Shown here one piece after another: positions 34,902 through 43,551 of a DNA stretch of 64,000 bases (within the stretch, counting starts at the first letter, position 1; each line of letters starts with the position of its first letter). Origin of the DNA: Dyella jiangningensis (GTDB lineage: Bacteria; Pseudomonadota; Gammaproteobacteria; Xanthomonadales; Rhodanobacteraceae). The notes beneath the pieces were generated by a model. The model did no database searches, was not told the origin of the DNA, and saw only the letters and a program-made list of their open reading frames with translations. The stretch is taken from NCBI RefSeq assembly GCF_003264855.1, contig NZ_NFZS01000004.1, forward strand, positions 62,001-126,000, in the 5' to 3' direction. Made by a program: the position numbers and the translations under genes.

Positions 34902-36659
34902 TCACACCCTCAACAATCCCCGCTGCTGCAACAGCTCTACGATGTGCTGCGCAAGCACCGCCGGCTCGCCCGCGTTGCCATCCACCCGCAACTCCGGCTG
35001 CTCCGGCACCTCATACGGATCACTGATTCCGGTGAACTGCGCAATCGTTCCTGCGCGCGCCTGCGCATAAAGCCCCTTGCGATCGCGTGCCTCGCACACC
35101 TCCAACTCGGTGGCGACATGGATCTCGATGAAGTCGCCGTGCGCCTCGACCAATCCGCGTGCCTCCGCTCGCGATTCGGCGTAAGGCGCGATCGGCGCGC
35201 AAACGGCGATACCGCCATGTCGCACGATCTCACTCGCCACATAGCCAATGCGTGTCACGTTGGCGTGGCGGTCCTCCCGCGAGAAGCCCAAACCACGCGA
35301 GAGATGCTTGCGCACCTCATCACCGTCAAGAACCGTGATGGAACGGCTGGTTCGCTCAAGCAGCTGCGCAACCACCGCCTGCGCAATGGTGGACTTGCCG
35401 GCTCCCGACAGCCCCGTGAAGAACAGCGCGAATCCACGCGTCGCCTGTGCCGGGTGCCGCTCGCGCAGGATCTTCACCACCTCGGGAAAGGAGAACCACG
35501 ACGGGATGTCGCTCCCTTCGTGCAGGTGCCGCCGCAGTTGCGTGCCGGAGATGTCGCGCACCTCGTCGTCCGGTTGCACCTCCGTCGATGGCAGGTAGGT
35601 ATCGCGATTGGCCACGTAGACCATGGCGGGGAATGGCACCACCTGGATGCCGAGTTCGTGCTGGTAGCGCTCCAGCAGGTGCTGTGCATCGAAAGCGCCG
35701 TAGAACGGCTTGCCGTCGGCGCCGTTGCCGGGGCCGGCATGGTCGCGACCGACGATGAAATGGCTGGCACCGTAGTTCTTGCGGATGATCGCGTGCCACA
35801 GCGCCTCGCGCGGGCCGCCCATGCGCATCGCCAGCGGCAACAGCGAAAGCTTCGCACTGTGGGCCGGGTATTGCGGCAGCAGTGCCTGGTAGCAGCGCAC
35901 GCGGGTGTAGTGGTCGACATCGCCCGGCTTGGTTCGGCCCACGGAGGGCTGCACCAGCAACTTGGCGCCCACCTGCTGCGCGGCGCGCAAGGTCAGCTCG
36001 CGATGCGCCCGGTGCATCGGGTTGCGCGTCTGGAAAGCGACGATGCGACTCCAGCCATGGTCGGCAAACCACGCGCGCAGGCTGCGCGGCGTATCGCGCA
36101 AGGTGGCGAAGTCGAAATGCGCGGGCGACTGGATGCCCTTCACGCGTCCGCCCAGGTATACGGGGCCGTAGCGATCCAGCAATTCGGCCACACCCGGATG
36201 CGTGCGATCGGTGGTTCCGAAAACCGTGAGCGCCTCGTGCTCGCGATCCGGGCGATAGATGTCTTCCACGTCCAGCACGGCCAGTGGCACGCCCTGCGTA
36301 TCGCGCAGCGCCACTTCGCTGCCTGGCGCCAGCTTTGCGGCGAACGCTTCGCTTACGTCCAGCGTGATGGGTATCGGCCACAGCGTGCCGTCGGCCAGGC
36401 GAAGTTCCTCGACCACGCGGTCGTAGTCGCGCTGGGTGAGGAACCCATCCAGCGGGGAGAAGGCGCCGCTTAGCAACAGTTCGAGGTCGCAGAGCTGCCG
36501 CGTATCGAGATCCACGCCGGGCAAACCCGCACTGCGCTGCTTCAGTTGTTCCGCTTCGGCGGGCGGCAGGTAGAGTTCCTTGAGTTCGCCGCCATGAGGC
36601 GGCACCAACGCATCGGAGGAAAAGGCACTATCGGTCTGGGCAAGGGCTGTCTGGCTCAT
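34902..36659 (-). CDS. Fused ATP sulfurylase / APS kinase
   Basis: 585 aa. The N-terminal ~390 residues are a Sat-type ATP sulfurylase: LYLPPAEAEQLKQRSAGLPG, active-site QTRNPMHRAHRELT, and VGRDHAGPGNGADGKPFYGA. The C-terminal ~190 residues are an APS kinase with P-loop FFTGLSGAGKST, DGDEVRKHLSRGLGFSREDR and PYAESRAEAR. It converts sulfate to APS and then PAPS, the substrate of CysH encoded just upstream. Many gammaproteobacteria use CysD plus CysN(C) instead, so the homomeric Sat fusion is noteworthy. The start at 36659 matches the family; upstream alternatives exist. It is the last gene of the cysJ-cysI-cysH operon. Confidence 0.92.
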   Translation of the reverse strand: MSQTALAQTDSAFSSDALVPPHGGELKELYLPPAEAEQLKQRSAGLPGVDLDTRQLCDLELLLSGAFSPLDGFLTQRDYDRVVEELRLADGTLWPIPITLDVSEAFAAKLAPGSEVALRDTQGVPLAVLDVEDIYRPDREHEALTVFGTTDRTHPGVAELLDRYGPVYLGGRVKGIQSPAHFDFATLRDTPRSLRAWFADHGWSRIVAFQTRNPMHRAHRELTLRAAQQVGAKLLVQPSVGRTKPGDVDHYTRVRCYQALLPQYPAHSAKLSLLPLAMRMGGPREALWHAIIRKNYGASHFIVGRDHAGPGNGADGKPFYGAFDAQHLLERYQHELGIQVVPFPAMVYVANRDTYLPSTEVQPDDEVRDISGTQLRRHLHEGSDIPSWFSFPEVVKILRERHPAQATRGFALFFTGLSGAGKSTIAQAVVAQLLERTSRSITVLDGDEVRKHLSRGLGFSREDRHANVTRIGYVASEIVRHGGIAVCAPIAPYAESRAEARGLVEAHGDFIEIHVATELEVCEARDRKGLYAQARAGTIAQFTGISDPYEVPEQPELRVDGNAGEPAVLAQHIVELLQQRGLLRV

Positions 36660-36729
36660 GGTCTGTTTCTTGTCGTGTCGGGGCATCGGCCAGCGTCGTG
36701 CGCTGGGCTGGTTGTGTCGGCCGTGGCGA

Positions 36730-37452
36730 TCAAGCCAATCCGTGCAGGCCGCATTCGCGCTTGAGTCCGAAGAAGCGCGTGGAGTCGAGGTCGGAGCCGG
36801 GTTCCCATCGATGCGTGGTATGCACGTCGCCGATCGAGAGGTAGCCCTGGTCCCACAACGGGTGGTAAGGCAAGCCGTGGCGGCGCAGGTACATGCCCAC
36901 GTCGCGGTCGGTCCAGTCGGCGATGGGATGGAATTTCCAGCGACCATCGCGCCGTTCGGCGAACGGAATCGTCGCCCGCGTGCGTGCCTGGCTGCGGCGC
37001 AGGCCCGCGAACCAGCTGCCTGCTTGCAAGTCTTCCAGCGCGCGCCGCATCGGTTCCACTTTGCGCAGCTGGTTGTAGCGATCGATGCCGGAGACGCCCT
37101 GCTCCCACAGGCGGCCTTCGCGCGCCTCCATCCAGGCCGGACTTTCGGCGGCACTGTAGACCTTGAGATTCAAGTCCAGCCGGCTGCGCAATGCGTCGAT
37201 GAATTGATAGGTCTCGGGAAACAGGTAGCCGGTGTCGATCAACACCACGGGCAGTCCCGGGCGCTGCCGCGTCAACAGGTGCAGCGATACGGCAGCCTGC
37301 GCCCCGAAGCTCGAGGAGAGCACATGAGCGCCGGGCGCATACGCCAAGGCCCACACGACGCGCCGTTCCGCATCGAGCGTACCCAGCCACTGGTTCAGTG
37401 CATCCAAGGCCTTTGGATCGTGCTGCGCTTCCTCGAGCAGCGACTGCTTCAT
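36730..37452 (-). CDS. cysH: Phosphoadenosine phosphosulfate reductase
   Basis: 240 aa from ATG 37452, overlapping the cysI stop by four bases. It reduces PAPS to sulfite with thioredoxin or glutaredoxin. Visible are [20 protein letters not shown], the [17 protein letters not shown] block, [16 protein letters not shown] and the C-terminal catalytic Cys in RECGLH. No CC-x53-CC iron-sulfur motif is present, so it is the PAPS (not APS) type, consistent with the APS kinase encoded downstream. It is translationally coupled to cysI. Confidence 0.93.
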   Translation of the reverse strand: MKQSLLEEAQHDPKALDALNQWLGTLDAERRVVWALAYAPGAHVLSSSFGAQAAVSLHLLTRQRPGLPVVLIDTGYLFPETYQFIDALRSRLDLNLKVYSAAESPAWMEAREGRLWEQGVSGIDRYNQLRKVEPMRRALEDLQAGSWFAGLRRSQARTRATIPFAERRDGRWKFHPIADWTDRDVGMYLRRHGLPYHPLWDQGYLSIGDVHTTHRWEPGSDLDSTRFFGLKRECGLHGLA

Positions 37453-39143
37453 GCGGCCACCCCGGTATCGATGCGCGATGCGTCGTCCACGATGACGTCC
37501 GTGCGCAGCAGGAAATCGCCAAAATGCTCGCCCTGCCGACGACTCGCCGCGTAATCGGCAAACAACGGCGCGAGCGCTTCGAGGATCGCCGCCTCGTCCA
37601 CGTTCTCGCGGTAGGGTCGATTGAGCCGTTGTCCGCGGAAGTCCGCGCCCAGACGCAGGTCGTAACGACCTGGCCCACGCCCGACCAGGGCGATCTCGCC
37701 CAGATAAGGACGCGAGCACCCGTTCGGGCAACCGGACAGGCGCAAGAGGATCGGCGCATCACGCAGGCCATGCGATTCCAGCAAGGCTTCCAGCTTGGGC
37801 AGCAGGTCGGGAAGATAGCGCTCGCTTTCCGCCATCGCCAGTCCGCAGGTGGGCAAGGCCACGCACGCCACGGCATGGCGGCGGATGCCGCTGTGCGCGC
37901 GATAGACGTCCAAACCGTGCGCAGCGACGATCGCATCGATGCGCTCGCGATCCGCAGCCGCCACATGGGCGATGATCACGTTCTGGTTGCAGGTGAGCCG
38001 GAAGTCGCCCTGATGCACCTTGGCCAGTTCACGCAAGCCGGTCAGCCAACGACGCTCGCCGACATCCGCCAGGCGTCCGGATTCGATCTGCAGGGTCAGG
38101 TGCCAACGGCCGTCGTTGCCTTCGATCCAGCCGTAACGATCGCCGTTGTGGTCAAAGCCATAGGGACGCTCGGGCGACAATGCGAAGCCGAGGCGCTTTT
38201 CCACTTCCGCCTTGAATGCGTCGAGCCCGTGCTTGTCGATGGTGTACTTCAGGCGCGCGTGCTTGCGCTCGCTGCGATCGCCCCAATCGCGCTGGACGGT
38301 GATGATGGCCTCGGCCACCGCCAGCAACTGATCCGGCACGACGAAACCCATCACGCTGGCAAGACGCGGATAGGTCGATCCATCGCCGTGCGTGGCACCC
38401 ATGCCGCCGCCTACGGCGATGTTGAAGCCCTTGAGTTCGCCCTGCTCGATGATGGCGATCAGTCCCAGGTCCTGCGCGAACACGTCGACGTCGTTGAGCG
38501 GCGGTATCGCCAGACCGATCTTGAACTTGCGCGGCAGATAGGTGGCGCCGTACAGCGGCTCCTCCTGGCCGGGCTCTTCCACCAGCGGTTCGCCGTCGAG
38601 CCAGATCTCGTGATAGGCGCGCGTCTTCGGCGCGAGCTCGGCGGACAGGCGCGTTGCCCACGCATAGGCGAGCGCATGTGCTTCTGACTCCACCGGGTTG
38701 GCCGTGCTCACCACGTTGCGCACCACGTCGCCGCAGGCCGCGATGGTGGAGGCCAGCGCCTCATGGATGGCCGCGATGGTGGGCTTGAGATGGCGCTTGA
38801 TGATGCCGTGCCACTGGAAGGTCTGCCGCGTCGTGATGCGCAGCGTGCCGTTGGCGTGTTCGCGCGCGAGCCGGTCGAATACCAGCCACTGCGCGGGCGT
38901 GACCACGCCAGAAGGCAGGCGCGCGCGCAACATGAAGGCGTAAGCCGGCTCCAGCTTCTGGCGGCGACGTTCATCGCGCAGGTCGCGGTCGTCCTGCAGG
39001 TAACTGCCGTGGAACTTGAGCAGCTTGTTGTCGTCCTCGCTGATGGCGCCCGTCACCGTGTCGCGCAGGCCCTCGGCAATGGTGCCGCGCAGGTAGCGGC
39101 TGTGGACCTTGATGCGTTCGAGATCGGAAGGCGATGAGCTCAT
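37449..39143 (-). CDS. cysI: Sulfite reductase (NADPH) hemoprotein beta subunit
   Basis: 564 aa from ATG 39143, one base after the cysJ stop. It carries siroheme and a 4Fe-4S cluster and reduces sulfite to sulfide by six electrons. Two ferredoxin-like halves are recognisable ([19 protein letters not shown] and [13 protein letters not shown]), as is [11 protein letters not shown]. The cluster cysteines lie in [14 protein letters not shown] and [10 protein letters not shown]. It works with CysJ in the cytoplasm. Gene order is cysJ-cysI-cysH-sat/cysC with minimal gaps, i.e. one operon. Confidence 0.95.
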   Translation of the reverse strand: MSSSPSDLERIKVHSRYLRGTIAEGLRDTVTGAISEDDNKLLKFHGSYLQDDRDLRDERRRQKLEPAYAFMLRARLPSGVVTPAQWLVFDRLAREHANGTLRITTRQTFQWHGIIKRHLKPTIAAIHEALASTIAACGDVVRNVVSTANPVESEAHALAYAWATRLSAELAPKTRAYHEIWLDGEPLVEEPGQEEPLYGATYLPRKFKIGLAIPPLNDVDVFAQDLGLIAIIEQGELKGFNIAVGGGMGATHGDGSTYPRLASVMGFVVPDQLLAVAEAIITVQRDWGDRSERKHARLKYTIDKHGLDAFKAEVEKRLGFALSPERPYGFDHNGDRYGWIEGNDGRWHLTLQIESGRLADVGERRWLTGLRELAKVHQGDFRLTCNQNVIIAHVAAADRERIDAIVAAHGLDVYRAHSGIRRHAVACVALPTCGLAMAESERYLPDLLPKLEALLESHGLRDAPILLRLSGCPNGCSRPYLGEIALVGRGPGRYDLRLGADFRGQRLNRPYRENVDEAAILEALAPLFADYAASRRQGEHFGDFLLRTDVIVDDASRIDTGVAA

Positions 39144-39144
39144 G

Positions 39145-40995
39145 TCAGTACACGTCGCGGGCGTAGCGCCCCTGTTGCAGCAGATCGGAAAGCCACTCCC
39201 TGGCCTGTTCGTGGGTATGTCCGCCATGCGTCGTCGCGATGTCGATCAGCGCGGCGTTGACGTCCTTCGCCATGCGGTTGGCGTCGCCGCAGACATACAG
39301 CTGCGCGCCCTCTTGCAGCCAGGCGTAGAGCTCACGTCCCTGCTCGCGCAGGCGCTGCTGCACGTAGACCTTCGCCGCGTCGTCGCGCGAGAACGCAAGG
39401 TCCAGACGATGCAGCGAACCATCGCGCAAGGCCGCCTGCCACTCGACCTGGTACAGGAATTCGCTGCTGAAGTGGCGATTGCCGAAGAACAACCAGTTGC
39501 GCCCGCGCGCGCCGGTTTCACGACGCTCCTGCACGAACGCACGGAAAGGCGCGATGCCCGTGCCGGGGCCGATCATGATGATGTCCCGTGCATCGTCCTG
39601 CGGCAGGCGGAAGCGCTCGTTGGGTTCGATATAGATCGGCAACGACTGCTCGTCGCCCGCCTGCGCGAGGAACGAAGACGCCGCCCCCCAATGCCGTTCG
39701 CCGTGCGCCACATAGTCCACCACGCCCACGGTGAGATGGACTTCTTCACCCACCGCCTTCCGGCTGGACGCAATCGAATACAGGCGCGGCACCAGCGGAC
39801 GCAGCGCCGCCACCAGTTCTTCCGCCGACCAGTCGCTGGCATGACGCCGCCACAGGTCGATGGGCTGATGCTCGGCCATCAATGCCGCCAGTGCAGCGGA
39901 CTGGTCAGGGCGCAGCAGGCGTGCGAGCTCGTCGTCGCCGGCGGCGTCCGCCAGCACGGCCACCAGCGGGCGGCTGAGACGCGTGAGCTCCCGTTCGCGC
40001 GACAGCCACTGCCGCAGCGGCAGGCTGCGGCCTTCATGCGTCACGACCTGCTCGCCGTCGAGCTTGAGCACGCCCAGCCATTGGTCGACCAGGGCTGGCG
40101 GATTGCTCGGCCACACGCCCAGCGAATCGCCGGGCTCGTAACTCAGTCCGGAACCTTCCAGCGACAGCTCCATATGGCGCACATCGCGACCGGCATCGCG
40201 CGCCACGATGGACTGGTTGTCCAGCACGGCGGCATGGAAAGGATGCTCGCGCGTGTGCGTCGCACGATGAGGCACCGGCTGCAGCGTGGCGACGCGCGCG
40301 GGCTGCGAGGTGCCGAGCGCCTGCCTGGCCTGTTCCAGCGTGCTGTCCGACCACGGCGCCGCCACGGCATCGACATCCACGTCGGCCTCGCCCAGTGCAG
40401 CGAACCGCGTGGCGCCCAGCGCCGCAAGGCGGTCGTCGAGCTGACGGCCGATCGCGCAGAACTGCGGATAGCTGGAGTCGCCCAGGCCAAGTACGGCATA
40501 GCGCAGGCCGGGCAACTTCGGCGCACGCTTGCCGAGCACGAACTCGACCAGGCCGCGCGCGTCATCGGGCGGTTCGGCGTCGCCCTGCGTGCTGATCACC
40601 ACGACGAGGTGGGTTTCCTTGGCAAGTTCGCGCTGCGGATACGCATCGGCACGTACCAGCCGCGCCGCCAGGCCCGCCGCTTCCGCTCGCGCATGCAGTT
40701 GGGCCGCCACGCGCCTGGCCTGTCCGGTCTGGCTGCCGTAGAGGATGGTGAGTTGCCCGGCGACGGCTTTCGCGGCGACTGCCGTGGACGCATCGCCGCG
40801 CTGCAGGCGCTCCGCCCTTGCGGCGCTCCATGCGGCGATCCAGTAGAGCTCGGCGGGACCGAGGCCATCCACCAGCCGCTCCAACGTCGACAGCCGGGAG
40901 GCTTCCATCGACGGCAGGCGATTGTCGATCGCTACGACGGCATTCACATCGACTTCCTTTGGACGTCCAAACATCTGGCCACCCAAAGTAGTCAT
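39145..40995 (-). CDS. cysJ: Sulfite reductase (NADPH) flavoprotein alpha subunit
   Basis: 616 aa. An N-terminal arm is followed by an FMN flavodoxin domain ([53 protein letters not shown]). A FAD-binding domain comes next ([25 protein letters not shown]), and an NADPH-binding domain ends it ([39 protein letters not shown]). It passes electrons from NADPH to the CysI siroheme. It is the first gene of the operon and is divergent from roxA, with about 165 nt between. A start at MFGRPKEVD seven codons on is also possible. Confidence 0.94.
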   Translation of the reverse strand: MTTLGGQMFGRPKEVDVNAVVAIDNRLPSMEASRLSTLERLVDGLGPAELYWIAAWSAARAERLQRGDASTAVAAKAVAGQLTILYGSQTGQARRVAAQLHARAEAAGLAARLVRADAYPQRELAKETHLVVVISTQGDAEPPDDARGLVEFVLGKRAPKLPGLRYAVLGLGDSSYPQFCAIGRQLDDRLAALGATRFAALGEADVDVDAVAAPWSDSTLEQARQALGTSQPARVATLQPVPHRATHTREHPFHAAVLDNQSIVARDAGRDVRHMELSLEGSGLSYEPGDSLGVWPSNPPALVDQWLGVLKLDGEQVVTHEGRSLPLRQWLSRERELTRLSRPLVAVLADAAGDDELARLLRPDQSAALAALMAEHQPIDLWRRHASDWSAEELVAALRPLVPRLYSIASSRKAVGEEVHLTVGVVDYVAHGERHWGAASSFLAQAGDEQSLPIYIEPNERFRLPQDDARDIIMIGPGTGIAPFRAFVQERRETGARGRNWLFFGNRHFSSEFLYQVEWQAALRDGSLHRLDLAFSRDDAAKVYVQQRLREQGRELYAWLQEGAQLYVCGDANRMAKDVNAALIDIATTHGGHTHEQAREWLSDLLQQGRYARDVY

Positions 40996-41161
40996 CGCGT
41001 TTTGTCATGTGAAAGGACGTGTTGGCATATGCACATGCCTTCGCGCTCATTTCGGCGAGGCCGCCGGGCCGCGCGAGACCGGGTCCGGCGAAAGCCCGTG
41101 TTCCTTCACGCACTGACCACGATCAACGGGCGGCCGCGCCGTGTTGGCTTAGAATGGCAAG

Positions 41162-42355
41162 ATGACGACATCCCACGCCCTCCCCATCGAAGTCCGCGGC
41201 TCCGCCAGGCAGCCGCTCGGCATGAGCCCCGCCCAGTTCCTTCGCGATTACTGGCAGAAGCGCCCGCTGCTGATCCGCCAGGCGTTCCCCGACTTCGTCC
41301 CGCCCATCCAGCCCGATGACCTGGCCGGCCTGGCGCTGGAAGAAACCGCCCTGTCGCGCCTGATCATCCATGACGAGAACCGTGACCGCTGGAAGGTGAA
41401 GACCGGCCCGCTCACCGAGAAGGACTTCGCCAGCACGCCGGACCGCAACTGGACCCTGCTGGTGCAGGACGTGGACAAGTGGGACGCCGACGTGGCCGCC
41501 CTGCTGGAGCACTTCAGCTTCCTGCCCAGCTGGCGCCTCGACGACATCATGATTTCGTACGCCGAGCCGGGCGGCGGCGTGGGCGCGCACGTGGACCAGT
41601 ACGACGTATTCCTGCTGCAGGGCATTGGCCAGCGCCACTGGGCGATCAGCACCGATCCCGCCGCGCCCAAGGATTTCCGCCCGGACGTGGAGCTCAAGCA
41701 GCTCCAGCACTTCGAGCCCACCCATGAGTGGATGCTCGAACCCGGCGACATGCTCTACCTGCCGCCCGGCGTGCCGCACGACGGCGTCGCCTTCGGCGGC
41801 CCGTGCATGACGATCTCGGTGGGGATGCGTGCGCCTTCGCGCGCGGAACTCACCGGCGACCTTGCCGATTACCTGGCCGAACGCCTGCCCGACGAGCTGC
41901 GCTACGCCGATGCCGATCTGGCGCCGGCCAAGGCCGCCGGCGAAATCGATCGCGCCGCCCTCGCGCGCGTACGCGAGGCGCTGCCGTTCGCGGCCACGCT
42001 GGACGACGCCACGCTCGCCGACTGGTTCGGGCGCTTCATCACCCGCTACCGCAACGCGCAGCTGCCGGTGCCGCCCGAGAAGGAACTCACCGAGGCCGCC
42101 TTGCGCAAGCAGCTGGACGGCGGCGCCTCGTTGCTGCGCCATCCCTGGGCACGCATGGCATGGGCGCGCGACAAGCGTGGCGCCACGCTGTTCGTCAACG
42201 GTCAGGCCTACCCGACGTCGGTCGACTGGGCCGGGCGGGTCTGCAGCGAGCGCGAGCTGGCACCCGGCAAGGATCTGCCTGCCGCCGAAGCGAGCCTGCT
42301 GCTGGCCCTGGTCAACGACGGCAACCTGGTCGTCCGCAAGAGCCGGCGCCGGTGA
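41162..42355 (+). CDS. roxA: Ribosomal protein L16 arginine hydroxylase (JmjC/cupin oxygenase)
   Basis: 397 aa. Fe(II)/2-oxoglutarate oxygenase of the RoxA/YcfD type that hydroxylates Arg81 of L16. It shows FLRDYWQKRPLLIRQAFPDF, the iron triad His-x-Asp in VGAHVDQYDVFLLQG and the distal His in LPPGVPHDGVAF, the RHWAIS strand, and a C-terminal winged-helix-like dimer domain (LPVPPEKELTEAALRKQL). It overlaps the GNAT gene start by four bases (GTGA), so the two are coupled. Divergent from cysJ. Confidence 0.9.
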   Translation: MTTSHALPIEVRGSARQPLGMSPAQFLRDYWQKRPLLIRQAFPDFVPPIQPDDLAGLALEETALSRLIIHDENRDRWKVKTGPLTEKDFASTPDRNWTLLVQDVDKWDADVAALLEHFSFLPSWRLDDIMISYAEPGGGVGAHVDQYDVFLLQGIGQRHWAISTDPAAPKDFRPDVELKQLQHFEPTHEWMLEPGDMLYLPPGVPHDGVAFGGPCMTISVGMRAPSRAELTGDLADYLAERLPDELRYADADLAPAKAAGEIDRAALARVREALPFAATLDDATLADWFGRFITRYRNAQLPVPPEKELTEAALRKQLDGGASLLRHPWARMAWARDKRGATLFVNGQAYPTSVDWAGRVCSERELAPGKDLPAAEASLLLALVNDGNLVVRKSRRR

Positions 42356-43302
42356 AGCTCCAGGGCTTCCACGTCGAGCACGCCGACTGGGCCCGCGCGG
42401 GCGACCGCGAGGCCCTGAGCGCGATCCGGCTGGAAGTCTTCGTGCGGGAACAGGCCGTCCCCGAGTCGCTCGAATGGGACAACCTGGACTCGCTCTCCTT
42501 CCATTTGCTGGCCCGCGATGAAAGCGGCGAACCGATTGGCTGCGCGCGCCTCACGCCCCACGGCAAGATCGGGCGGGTGGCCGTGCGCCTGCCCTGGCGC
42601 GGCCAAGGCGTCGGCCTCGGCCTGTTGCGGGCCCTGGTGGCACGGGCGCGATCGCAGGGCCGGGCGGATGTCGCACTGGACGCCCAGCTGTCCGCGGTGA
42701 CCTTCTACGAACGCGAAGGCTTCGTCGCCCACGGCGAGCCCTTCGAGGACGCCGGCATCCTCCATCACCCGATGCGGCTGGAGCTGGCCACCCACACGGA
42801 GCCGGCCGCCTCGAATCCGGATGGCCATGCGCTGCCCACCGGCAACCGCAGCGAGATCGCCGCCGCCCGGCTGCAATTGCTGACCGAGGCAAAGCACCGG
42901 CTCTCCATCTACCAGCCCGCACTCGACAACGAGCTCTACGCCAGCCTGGGCGAGATGGCCGAGCTCCGGCGCATTGCCACCTCCGGTCGCGGCGCGGAGA
43001 TCCGCATCCTCCTGCACGATCCCGAGGCCGCCCTGCGCCACAGCCATCGCCTGGTCGCCCTGGCCCAGCGCCTGCCGAGCGTGCTGCACATCCGCACGCC
43101 ACTGGAAGACGTGGACCTCGCCTACGCCTCCGCCTACCTGCTCACCGACCAGGGCGGCTACCTTTTCCAGCCCGATGCACGACGCGCCGACGCCCGCGCC
43201 TCCCACAGGGACCGGGCGTTCCAGGCACCGCTGGCGCAGCACTTCAATGAAGTCTGGGAGCGATCCGCTCCTGCCCGGGCGCTCCAGCCGCTCGATCTCT
43301 AG
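42352..43302 (+). CDS. GNAT acetyltransferase fused to a PLD-like (DUF7931-type) domain
   Basis: 316 aa from GTG 42352, translationally coupled to roxA. The first ~150 residues are a GNAT domain of the ElaA type: AIRLEVFVREQAVPESLEWD, the acetyl-CoA loop RLPWRGQGVGLGLLRALVAR and VTFYEREGFVAHGEPFEDAG. A linker leads to a second domain of about 150 residues (LTEAKHRLSIYQPALDNELY, EIRILLHDPEAALRHSHRLV) that resembles the phospholipase-D-like fold without an HKD motif. The acetyl acceptor is unknown. Coupling with a ribosomal-protein hydroxylase is suggestive of a translation-related target but that is inference. Confidence 0.8.
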   Translation: MKLQGFHVEHADWARAGDREALSAIRLEVFVREQAVPESLEWDNLDSLSFHLLARDESGEPIGCARLTPHGKIGRVAVRLPWRGQGVGLGLLRALVARARSQGRADVALDAQLSAVTFYEREGFVAHGEPFEDAGILHHPMRLELATHTEPAASNPDGHALPTGNRSEIAAARLQLLTEAKHRLSIYQPALDNELYASLGEMAELRRIATSGRGAEIRILLHDPEAALRHSHRLVALAQRLPSVLHIRTPLEDVDLAYASAYLLTDQGGYLFQPDARRADARASHRDRAFQAPLAQHFNEVWERSAPARALQPLDL

Positions 43303-43444
43303 CCCGTCGCTGAACGAAGCGCCGCCGATCGCACGGCGAACCCGCAGGCACCATTCTTCGGGAAAACCGCTGTCTACGACGATGGTCGGTACCCTCGGGG
43401 TCGAAATATCGCCCGTCACCCCCATTTCAGATGCGCTGCTTGGG

Positions 43445-43475
43445 TTGCCGCGTCGCAGCACCCCAAGGCTATAAT
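43445..43475 (+). promoter_or_regulatory. Predicted promoter of sucA
   Basis: Perfect -10 box TATAAT at 43470-43475, 76 nt before the sucA GTG. A TTGCCG at 43445-43450 is a possible -35 but gives a long 19-nt spacer, so the -35 is uncertain. Confidence 0.55.
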
Positions 43476-43551
43476 TAACGGGATTTTTCCCAGCCTACCG
43501 GCCTCCCCCGGCCGGAACCGCTGCAAGCCTCCCTTCCTCACCGGTGGTGAC

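Noticed and set aside
34302-36473. A 723-codon plus-strand frame across the REP region and the ATP sulfurylase gene
   Set aside because: It runs through non-coding palindromes and is antisense to a conserved enzyme gene, without a start signal.
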